NCBI GenBank assembly: GCA_030635805.1 | Contig: DAOVYC010000014.1 | Coordinates: 1-9,296 of the forward strand | Source of the DNA: a bacterium | Lineage (GTDB): Bacteria > Patescibacteriota > Gracilibacteria > JAUYGZ01 > DAOVYC01 | Length of the DNA stretch: 9,296 nucleotides | Direction: 5' to 3' | Shown here: positions 1 to 5,471 of the stretch, one piece after another | How positions within the stretch are numbered: position 1 is the stretch's first letter | Layout of the letters: every line of letters begins with the position of its first letter | The notes under the pieces: generated by a model | Seen by the model: only the letters and a program-made list of their open reading frames with translations | What the model was told of the DNA's origin: nothing | Database searches by the model: none | Program-made: the position numbers and the translations under genes

Positions 1-270
1 AGAAAAGTGCGGATGGGCATTGGTTTTCGTCACTCCCCCATGTGTCGCCCAACGAGAATGACCTATGGCCAGCGAGGAATTTACATCAGAAAACTCATCT
101 TCAGCCACTTCGGAAATTTTTCCAATCGATTTACAAACTTTCAATTCACCATTCTCACGCCAACTTACCCCCCAGGAATCATACCCGCGATATTCAAGTT
201 TCTTAAGCCCATCCACTACCAAAGTAGCCGCGTTATCTCTCTTCCCGACATATCCGAATATTCCACACAT
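1..270 (-). CDS. glmS: Glutamine--fructose-6-phosphate aminotransferase (isomerizing), N-terminal part, cut by window edge
   Basis: GlmS converts fructose-6-phosphate and glutamine to glucosamine-6-phosphate, the first committed step toward UDP-GlcNAc and peptidoglycan, in the cytoplasm. Only the first 90 codons are in the window; the rest of the glutaminase domain and the two SIS sugar-isomerase domains (the family is about 600 residues) lie beyond position 1. The protein begins MCGIFGYVG, with the Cys that becomes the N-terminal nucleophile once Met is removed, as in class II (Ntn) amidotransferases. YRGYDSWG (residues 27-34), GHSRWATHG (70-78) and NAHPH (84-88) match the conserved GlmS glutaminase motifs. 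The start is fixed because the catalytic Cys must follow Met. The gene lies 91 bases downstream of the PBP gene on the same strand and has its own predicted promoter. PurF and AsnB share the fold, but YRGYDS and GHxRWATHG favour GlmS. Confidence 0.95.
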   Translation of the reverse strand, partial: MCGIFGYVGKRDNAATLVVDGLKKLEYRGYDSWGVSWRENGELKVCKSIGKISEVAEDEFSDVNSSLAIGHSRWATHGGVTKTNAHPHFS

Positions 271-291
271 AATTGACGATTAGTTAATGGG

Positions 292-319
292 ATTCTAGCA
301 TATTCTGAATTCCTGTCTA
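292..319 (-). promoter_or_regulatory. Predicted sigma70-type promoter of glmS (extended -10)
   Basis: Read on the minus strand, TAGACA (314-319) is followed after 16 bp by TAGAAT (292-297), which is preceded by TGC, forming a TGn extended -10. Each hexamer differs from consensus at one base. The predicted start near 285 leaves a leader of about 15 nt before the ATG at 270, and that leader has no Shine-Dalgarno motif. AT-rich repeats lie directly upstream (319-354) and could act as an UP element. Transcription through from the PBP gene is also possible, because no terminator is visible in the 91-base gap. Confidence 0.5.
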
Positions 320-354
320 ATTTTTAATTTTTTAATTTTGAATTTTCTAATTTT
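319..354. repeat. Phased AATTTT tract between the PBP gene and glmS
   Basis: AATTTT occurs five times on the plus strand, starting at 319, 326, 334, 341 and 349, so the spacing alternates 7, 8, 7, 8. The tract abuts the predicted glmS -35 box. It does not look like an intrinsic terminator because there is no GC stem. Confidence 0.6.
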
Positions 355-355
355 G

Positions 356-369
356 TAGTCCCTAGTCCC
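356..369. repeat. Tandem TAGTCCC heptamer (2 copies) running into the PBP stop codon
   Basis: TAGTCCC is repeated exactly at 356-362 and 363-369. The second copy lies mostly within the PBP gene and contributes to its TAG stop codon (362-364, minus strand), so the repeat spans the gene's 3' boundary. Confidence 0.7.
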
Positions 370-3300
370 TAATCTTTACCTTCTCTTTATTTGAAATCAG
401 CGTTTTTCCTCCCTCCATATAAACTTTGACATATACATCATACTCCGAAACTTTTTTTGGGATCCATGATCCTGAAAACACTGTCGCCCCTTCGGTATTG
501 GAAACTTCACTGACTACCTGTCTTCCCACTGAAATACTTTCATTTTTATCACGCACCACAAACTCAACCTTGGTTACTTCTTCCGCATTTTCACTTGAAA
601 TACGGGCAAACAAAGACACCGTATTCCCCACTTCGTACTCATCTCCACTCTGCGGTTTTACCAAACTCAAAGATGCTGTATCAAAAACAAACACATCATC
701 AAAACGCACTTTCACCGAACTTTCCATTTTATTGCCGGCATTATCTTCGGCAATCGCAGACAAAGTATGCGGACCGCTTAATTCACTAAAATTATAACTA
801 AATGAAAAAGGCGGATCGATAACTTTGCCAACTTCCGTATTATCAACCAAATAAGTAACATTTTTCACATCACCTTCGCGATCAAAAGCTGAAACTTTCA
901 GACTTACCACCGAACCACGCGGTAGCTGATCATTGTTCGTAGGGTAAACAAAAGAAATTTCAGGCTTATTTGTATCTTTTCCTCCCAAATCTATAGTAAT
1001 AGTGTCTGAATCACTATAAAGCAATGCATCATAAACTCTTGCTGTTAAACGAACTTCACCGGCCTCATAATCTTCTTCGATAAGAGCAAAGCTACTACGC
1101 CACGGTGATTTTCTCTGGGTATCCATTAAGACATCACCAATATAATATTCTACCTTTTTCACAGATCTTTTTGATTCCACATCTACCAAAACTCCCACAT
1201 TTCCAAAACTGACAATCCCCTTATTCTGAGGTGATAATATCTGAACAGTTGGCTGTATTCTCGCTGTTTTTTCTGAGTGAACATCATCAAATTCCTCGGG
1301 AATTTCTGTCAGAAAACGCCTGTCAAAATAGTTTTCCACCACCCATTCTTGAACCGGTTCTTCCCAGTTTGGGAATTCCGGTTTTTGTGAATGAAAATTC
1401 AAAATTATTGCCTTTTCAATCGCACTTTCCGGCGTATCTTCGGTAGGTAGTTTACCGGACACACCATCTACATCGAACTCCGCATAAACATCATCCTCTC
1501 CTTTTGGATGATTAAATGAGGTGAATACTTCCGTCATTATTTCGTCCTCGGGCGTGCTTACCGAGGGCAGTTTACCGGATAGCTTGGCCACCTCTATTTC
1601 CTCTATTCCTTCCGGAACCGGAAAATTTTCTATCGGATGATTTTCCACTGCCTTGTTCATGAAAGCGTTCCAGACCGGAGCCGCTACCACTAAACCGGAA
1701 GCGGAATGACCCATTGGAGAATTATCATTATTACCCGACCAAACACCCGTAACTATTCGGGTGGTATAACCCAAAGTCCACACATCACCCGGTTTGATAG
1801 TCTCAGACGCTGTATCAGGATTAATTTTTTTATTTGATGTTCCCGTTTTAGCCGCGTTGGGACGATTTGAAAGGTTCAGATTCCCCCATCCTTCCGGCCT
1901 TGCCCCCGCGTCAGACAAAATATGCGTTACTGAATAAGCCACCTGCGGATCCAAAACCTGCTCACCCTTAATTTTTATGTTTTCAAAATCTTCTATAATA
2001 TTACCCTTACTGTCTTCTATTCTGAGCAAAGGATTAAAATCAATTTTTGAACCACCTCTCGCCAAAGTCGTATACGCTTTTACCATTTCTATCAATGGAA
2101 TTTCACCGGTTCCCAAACCTATGGAAATTCCATAAATATCCGGATCGTTCACCAGGCTTTCTGTGCCAAGAGCTCTCGCTACATTTAAAACATTGTACAC
2201 TCCGGCTAAATGCGCCATCTTCACTGCCGGAATATTAAGCGAATGAGCCAGCGCTGTCCTTGCGCTCACCGGTCCAGTAAACAAACCATCATAATTTTGA
2301 GGTTTATAGTCGTTACCAAAATCTGTTTCCACGTTAAAAAGAACTGTCGCCGGCGAATAGCCATTCAAAAATCCTGCCGCATAAACAAACGGTTTAAACG
2401 AAGATCCCGGGGAACGAAGTCGTGTAACCACATTCACATTCCCATCTATTTCTTCATCAAAATAATCTACTGATCCAACCATGGAAAGTATCTGCCCGTT
2501 GGTTGCATCTACAGACAAAAGAGCCATATTGCTGGCATTATAATTTATCAAATTACGTTCTTTTCGCTCCGCAATGATCTCCTCCGCAAAACTCTGCAGC
2601 TCCGGATCAATGGTGGTATAAACGTGTAAACCACCCGCCTCTACCGCAAGATCACCAAACTTTCTCTCCAGAAGTTCACGCACATAAAACACAAAATGAG
2701 GAGACTTAATATCTTCTCGATATTTCTGAAACTCTAAACCTCTAAGTCCCGCCTGAGCTTGTTTTTTTTGCTTATTGGTTATATAGCCAAGCTCAGCCAT
2801 ACGCGCCAAAACCACATCTTTTCGTCCTGAGAGATAAATCCCGTTTTCACTTGTATACCCTGTCAGCGAATTTCTATTCGGACCATGCGGAGAATATTTG
2901 GAAGGCGCCTTTGGTAAAGAAGCTAAAATAGAAGATTCTAAGAGAGTAAGATCTCGGGCATCTTTATCAAAAAAGGTTTTCGCCGCCATTTGCACTCCAT
3001 AAGCATTTGAACCATACGGAATTCTGTTTAAATATAATTCCAAGATTTCATCCTTTGTAAGTGCCTGTTCCAATCTCATCGCCAGAATAAGCTCCTTTGC
3101 CTTACGTACATAACTTCTTTCCGGCGTCAGAAAGACATTCTTCACCAACTGCTGGGTAATGGTGGAGCCACCCCTCTGTTTACCTATCCCAAAAGTTTCG
3201 TAAAGACCCGCCTTGATAATACCTCCAATATCGAATCCCGGATGAGAGTAAAACTGATCATCTTCTATCGCCAAAGTAGCGTCTTTCAGATATTGAGGTA

Positions 3301-3613
3301 TTTCAGCCAAATCAATATTCTCCCGATTTTCTTCCCCATGAATGGTATAAAGCACATTCCCTTCTCTGTCGTAAATAATTGTCGATTCTGAAGCAATAAA
3401 GTTATGAAGGTCATCCACATGCGGAAGATCCGACCCCAAAATCCAAATCATCATCGAAAAACCCAGCACCCCCAGCGCAAAAAACCCGGCAACAATACTC
3501 AAGCCCCACCCAAAAATCTTCCCCCATGAAACATCATTTATGTGCTTCCTTTTTCTGGCAATCGACCTCCTCTGAATACGTGTTTTAACAAATGAAAATA
3601 CCTTTTTCTTCAT
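362..3613 (-). CDS. Class A penicillin-binding protein (PBP1A-type glycosyltransferase/transpeptidase) with three C-terminal Ig-like domains
   Basis: This bifunctional enzyme polymerises lipid II into glycan strands and crosslinks the peptides on the outer face of the membrane. It has 1083 residues counted from the ATG at 3613. The order is: basic cytoplasmic N-terminus, one membrane anchor (about 32-58), GT51 transglycosylase with EDDQFYSHPG (117-126) and GGSTITQQLVKN (148-159), then transpeptidase with the active-site SSFK (404-407), SLN (458-460) and KTGT (589-592). All catalytic motifs are present. Next come two SGKLP...TPE motifs (679-689, 719-729) and three Ig-like beta domains (about 788-876, 882-971, 979-1081). 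E. coli PBP1A is shorter, about 850 residues, so the tail is a real addition. A TTG at 3625 would add four residues, but ATG followed by MKKK fits better with the predicted promoter. The Ig-like domains are inferred from sequence pattern and may bind wall or partner proteins. Confidence 0.95.
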   Translation of the reverse strand: MKKKVFSFVKTRIQRRSIARKRKHINDVSWGKIFGWGLSIVAGFFALGVLGFSMMIWILGSDLPHVDDLHNFIASESTIIYDREGNVLYTIHGEENRENIDLAEIPQYLKDATLAIEDDQFYSHPGFDIGGIIKAGLYETFGIGKQRGGSTITQQLVKNVFLTPERSYVRKAKELILAMRLEQALTKDEILELYLNRIPYGSNAYGVQMAAKTFFDKDARDLTLLESSILASLPKAPSKYSPHGPNRNSLTGYTSENGIYLSGRKDVVLARMAELGYITNKQKKQAQAGLRGLEFQKYREDIKSPHFVFYVRELLERKFGDLAVEAGGLHVYTTIDPELQSFAEEIIAERKERNLINYNASNMALLSVDATNGQILSMVGSVDYFDEEIDGNVNVVTRLRSPGSSFKPFVYAAGFLNGYSPATVLFNVETDFGNDYKPQNYDGLFTGPVSARTALAHSLNIPAVKMAHLAGVYNVLNVARALGTESLVNDPDIYGISIGLGTGEIPLIEMVKAYTTLARGGSKIDFNPLLRIEDSKGNIIEDFENIKIKGEQVLDPQVAYSVTHILSDAGARPEGWGNLNLSNRPNAAKTGTSNKKINPDTASETIKPGDVWTLGYTTRIVTGVWSGNNDNSPMGHSASGLVVAAPVWNAFMNKAVENHPIENFPVPEGIEEIEVAKLSGKLPSVSTPEDEIMTEVFTSFNHPKGEDDVYAEFDVDGVSGKLPTEDTPESAIEKAIILNFHSQKPEFPNWEEPVQEWVVENYFDRRFLTEIPEEFDDVHSEKTARIQPTVQILSPQNKGIVSFGNVGVLVDVESKRSVKKVEYYIGDVLMDTQRKSPWRSSFALIEEDYEAGEVRLTARVYDALLYSDSDTITIDLGGKDTNKPEISFVYPTNNDQLPRGSVVSLKVSAFDREGDVKNVTYLVDNTEVGKVIDPPFSFSYNFSELSGPHTLSAIAEDNAGNKMESSVKVRFDDVFVFDTASLSLVKPQSGDEYEVGNTVSLFARISSENAEEVTKVEFVVRDKNESISVGRQVVSEVSNTEGATVFSGSWIPKKVSEYDVYVKVYMEGGKTLISNKEKVKIRD
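1427..1459 (-). other. Second SGKLP...TPE motif in the PBP (protein repeat)
   Basis: This stretch encodes SGKLPTEDTPE (residues 719-729). It matches the first copy at eight of eleven positions, and both are followed within a few residues by an acidic or amphipathic stretch. This indicates an ancient internal duplication of about 40 residues. Confidence 0.7.
1547..1579 (-). other. First SGKLP...TPE motif in the PBP (protein repeat)
   Basis: This stretch encodes SGKLPSVSTPE (residues 679-689). A second copy, SGKLPTEDTPE, lies 40 residues downstream in the protein (719-729, bases 1427-1459). The two DNA copies share an identical 11-base stretch but otherwise differ. They lie between the transpeptidase and the Ig-like domains, probably as an extracytoplasmic linker. 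Class A PBPs of several phyla have related linker repeats; their function is not known to me. Confidence 0.7.
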
Positions 3614-3643
3614 AAAAATAATCAATAAATTTCAAGCCGACTC

Positions 3644-3672
3644 ATTATATGTTTCCAAATCACGCAAAGCAA
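3644..3672 (-). promoter_or_regulatory. Predicted sigma70-type promoter of the PBP gene
   Basis: On the minus strand TTGCTT (3667-3672) and a perfect TATAAT (3644-3649) are separated by 17 bp. The predicted transcription start near 3637 gives a leader of about 24 nt before the ATG at 3613, with no Shine-Dalgarno motif. The alternative TTG at 3625 would lie only about 12 nt from the RNA 5' end. Confidence 0.55.
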
Positions 3673-3743
3673 ACTATGCCTGAATTTCAGAAAGTCATCC
3701 CCACTAAAAATCAAGCTGATTTACTGATATTTCATCTGTCTTC

Positions 3744-3779
3744 AAGTTTAAAGTTTCAAGCTTTAAGTTTAAAGTTTCA
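3744..3779. repeat. Direct repeat of 15 bases, period 21, upstream of the first hypothetical gene
   Basis: The sequence AAGTTTAAAGTTTCA is present exactly at 3744-3758 and 3765-3779, with CAAGCTTT-like bases between them. The second copy covers the place where a -35 box would lie for the promoter at 3792-3797. The rest of the divergent gap (3614-3834) holds the two promoters and nothing else I can identify. Confidence 0.75.
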
Positions 3780-3788
3780 TGCTTTTTG

Positions 3789-3797
3789 TGGTATAAT
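3789..3797 (+). promoter_or_regulatory. Predicted extended -10 promoter of the first hypothetical gene
   Basis: TGG directly followed by TATAAT (3792-3797) forms a TGn extended -10 with a perfect hexamer. The -35 position (3769-3774, TTAAAG) is weak, which is typical of extended -10 promoters. A start near 3804 gives a leader of about 31 nt to the ATG at 3835, A-rich and without a Shine-Dalgarno motif. Confidence 0.55.
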
Positions 3798-3834
3798 GAA
3801 GCGATAATTTAATTAAATACTAACCAAAACAAAC

Positions 3835-4533
3835 ATGGGAACAAACATACCCGATTCAAAAAACGAAACTCAAACAATGCCGCCTAACTTAAAGTCAAAA
3901 CAAACAGCAGATGAAAAAACAGTGACCAATTTAACTAGAGAGGAAGTTGAAAAAATTACTTCACAAGAAGCACAAGAAACTTCCCAAAACATCCTACAAA
4001 AAATAGGAACATCGATAGTCATTTCTCCATTGATTTTAGAACACTTTACAGATATTGCTGAAAATGAAAAAACTGATTTCAGACAAGCTATAAAAAGACT
4101 AAAAGAAGAAATTGATGTCAGAAAAGTCGCCTCTCTATCAAACACAGATGTATCAAAAAACGCCACCACAAATGATCCAAATACTGATGCTATCATCACT
4201 AGTCTAGCTAAGGGAATTAATAGCAACATAGATAATTTACCTGCAGGTGTGGTATTTGATATTCTTACTAAGAAGAAACCGTGTATCACTAAAACAGCAA
4301 ATGATAAACTAATTTATTTATCACCACTGGACCCCACCAAAGATGGTTTAATGTCTGATATGTCCGGCTATCAGCTTACACCTGGAGGTCTTGTCCCTGT
4401 TATCATTAAAATATCAAAACCTGATGGAGATTCAGAAAGTGAAATAGCAACTCTTGGAGAAAAAAATAAAGAAAAAATTGTTTTTACTGACAATAAAGAT
4501 GTGATCATCATGAAAAACTTAAGCATGATTTAG
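3835..4533 (+). CDS. Hypothetical protein, 232 residues, family not recognised
   Basis: I do not recognise this protein. It starts at the ATG at 3835, behind an extended -10 promoter, and stops with TAG. No signal peptide or membrane segment is apparent, so it is probably cytoplasmic. The first 30 residues are polar and look disordered. A charged, helix-prone stretch follows (about 34-100, including KRLKEEIDVRK), then a Ser/Thr/Asn-rich link (about 101-118). The C-terminal half (about 119-232) mixes short hydrophobic strands with loops (YLSPLD, LVPVIIKISKPDGDSESEIATL), suggesting a small beta-rich domain. There is one Cys (150). The base composition is visibly A-rich compared with the PBP and ftsK genes. 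The gene is flanked by the PBP gene (divergent) and an inverted-repeat element, so it may be a recent or lineage-specific gene. Its length and intact frame make it likely to be real. Confidence 0.75.
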   Translation: MGTNIPDSKNETQTMPPNLKSKQTADEKTVTNLTREEVEKITSQEAQETSQNILQKIGTSIVISPLILEHFTDIAENEKTDFRQAIKRLKEEIDVRKVASLSNTDVSKNATTNDPNTDAIITSLAKGINSNIDNLPAGVVFDILTKKKPCITKTANDKLIYLSPLDPTKDGLMSDMSGYQLTPGGLVPVIIKISKPDGDSESEIATLGEKNKEKIVFTDNKDVIIMKNLSMI

Positions 4534-4646
4534 ACGGAATTTCAGAATAATCAAATAAAAACAAGCATTCCAGTTGTCTGAACCATGATTTTCTTGATTA
4601 AGGGATTAGCCTGATAGACCAAGGCTACCAAATCTCCCTCCGCTAT

Positions 4647-4672
4647 TCGAAGATCCTGAGCACAGCCGAAGG
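4647..4672 (-). repeat. 26-base repeat copy A (also present in ftsK at 6967-6992)
   Basis: Read on the minus strand, it begins CCTTCGGC and ends CTTCGA. It matches the ftsK copy at 22 of 26 positions without gaps; the four differences are two within the TGT/AGG triplet and two at AT/GG. It lies inside the inverted-repeat element. Confidence 0.7.
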
Positions 4673-4677
4673 ACTCC

Positions 4678-4697
4678 TCCCTCTTTATCAAGAGGGA
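4678..4697. repeat. Perfect 8-bp hairpin inside the inverted-repeat element
   Basis: TCCCTCTT (4678-4685) and AAGAGGGA (4690-4697) are exact reverse complements around the loop TATC. No T-tract follows on either strand, so it does not look like an intrinsic terminator. Confidence 0.7.
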
Positions 4698-4898
4698 AAC
4701 TTGTACTCCGCATGCTTTTTTGTCTTTCAGCTTTCCCTCCGAAAAAATCCTCCCCATCCTTTAATCAGGCAAATCATGGTTCAGACAAATGGAGCCCTCA
4801 TTGTGATGGATAAAAGTACAATTACTTAGAAAGTTATTCATACCAAAAATCTCATGATCCGTGACTATTTTTAGCATAAATAAGCTATAGATTAACTA

Positions 4899-4926
4899 TT
4901 GACAATTTACAATAATCACGTACGAT
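4899..4926 (+). promoter_or_regulatory. Predicted sigma70-type promoter of the second hypothetical gene
   Basis: A perfect TTGACA (4899-4904) is followed after 16 bp by TACGAT (4921-4926), four of six matches to the -10 consensus. The predicted start near 4933 gives a leader of about 17 nt before the ATG at 4950, with no Shine-Dalgarno motif. Confidence 0.5.
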
Positions 4927-4949
4927 AACACCCATTAAAAATACAATAT

Positions 4950-5471
4950 ATGAACTCCCCCCTGATAAGAATGAAATTAAAAGATTTAAGTCCGGAGTTA
5001 AAAACCCTAGTTGAAGACTTAAATAACTGCGACTCTCCACAACCTTCTGAAATTGATGAAGTTATGAAAACACTCAGTGAAGCTCGGGAACTTATTCAAG
5101 AAGCTCTTAATGGCGATCTAATTGGTATAAATTTACGCAAAAAAACTGGATATGATAATCTTGGAACAAAAACCGACACTATTCATTTCACACCCGTTTG
5201 GCTCAATTGTAACATGCAACCAAAAACAAATAATGGCATATCGCTTTGGTCAACTGCCCCACCTGAATTTAAACAGTTTTATTTAACCGTTAGACGCTCG
5301 TTTCATAGTACTAAAACCTGTTCTCAGGAGAATAAAAAGATAGATTTTGAAATCATCATTGAAGACGATAGCGTTCTTCAGGCTATCGAAGCTGTACGTT
5401 ATGTTTGTAAAAAAATCCTTGGCATTTTCTTTAAAGCTGATGCCTTAATAAAGAATAAATCAAGAAACTAA
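4950..5471 (+). CDS. Hypothetical protein, 173 residues, family not recognised
   Basis: I do not recognise this protein. It starts at the ATG at 4950 and stops with TAA. An in-frame ATG at 4971 (MKLKDLSPEL) is a possible alternative start. No signal peptide or membrane helix is evident. Residues about 10-54 look helical and acidic (PSEIDEVMKTLSEARELIQEAL); the middle (about 58-120) has strand-like segments with aromatic residues (IHFTPVWLNC, FYLTVRRSFHS). The end pairs a strand (KIDFEIIIEDD) with a helix (SVLQAIEAVRYVCKKILGIF). The alternation suggests a compact alpha/beta domain, but I assign no function. It is AT-rich like the gene at 3835. It converges on ftsK, and the two stop codons overlap by 4 bases (5468-5471). 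The promoter and the intact frame support a real gene. Confidence 0.7.
   Translation: MNSPLIRMKLKDLSPELKTLVEDLNNCDSPQPSEIDEVMKTLSEARELIQEALNGDLIGINLRKKTGYDNLGTKTDTIHFTPVWLNCNMQPKTNNGISLWSTAPPEFKQFYLTVRRSFHSTKTCSQENKKIDFEIIIEDDSVLQAIEAVRYVCKKILGIFFKADALIKNKSRN

Larger units (their letters stand above)
4570..4792. mobile_element. Inverted-repeat-bounded element of about 223 bp, MITE-like or palindromic intergenic repeat
   Basis: The left arm (4570-4606) and the reverse complement of the right arm (4756-4792) are both 37 bases and match at 33 positions with no gaps; both contain TTGTCTGAACCATGATTT. Between the arms lie a GC-richer repeat (4647-4672) also found in ftsK, and a perfect hairpin (4678-4697). 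A 68-codon open frame crosses the element on the minus strand but looks like repeat-derived translation. I see no transposase and no clear target-site duplication. From memory, such GTCTGAACCATGATT sequences recur in Patescibacteria genomes, but I cannot confirm this here. It could be a non-autonomous mobile element or a large-hairpin repeat acting on RNA. Confidence 0.6.
4534..4949. other. Intergenic region of 416 bases between the two hypothetical genes
   Basis: No credible gene lies here. Most of the gap is the inverted-repeat element (4570-4792). The right part (4793-4949) is AT-rich and holds the predicted promoter of the gene at 4950. No rho-independent terminator with a T-tract was found after the stop at 4533. 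Confidence 0.7.

Noticed and set aside
7..283. Plus-strand open frames at the left edge
   Set aside because: They are shadows of glmS, whose motifs are unambiguous on the minus strand.
271..361. glmS ribozyme upstream of glmS
   Set aside because: The gap is only 91 bases, is AT repeats, and contains a promoter close to the start; there is no room for the ribozyme fold.
3614..3625. TTG start for the PBP four codons upstream of the ATG
   Set aside because: TTG starts are rarer, the addition (MIIF) is hydrophobic before a basic tail, and the predicted transcription start leaves almost no leader.
3744..3779. CRISPR-like repeat pair
   Set aside because: There are only two short AT-rich copies with a 6-base spacer and no cas genes nearby.
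4678..4697. Hairpin as an intrinsic terminator
   Set aside because: No T-tract follows it on either strand.
4551..4757. Open frame of 68 codons on the minus strand
   Set aside because: It lies almost wholly within the inverted-repeat element, and its sequence is explained by the repeats. No promoter or independent evidence supports a gene.
3835..5471. Toxin-antitoxin or defence pair made of the two hypothetical genes
   Set aside because: They are 416 bases apart with separate promoters, and neither shows a recognisable nuclease, kinase, acetyltransferase or DNA-binding motif.
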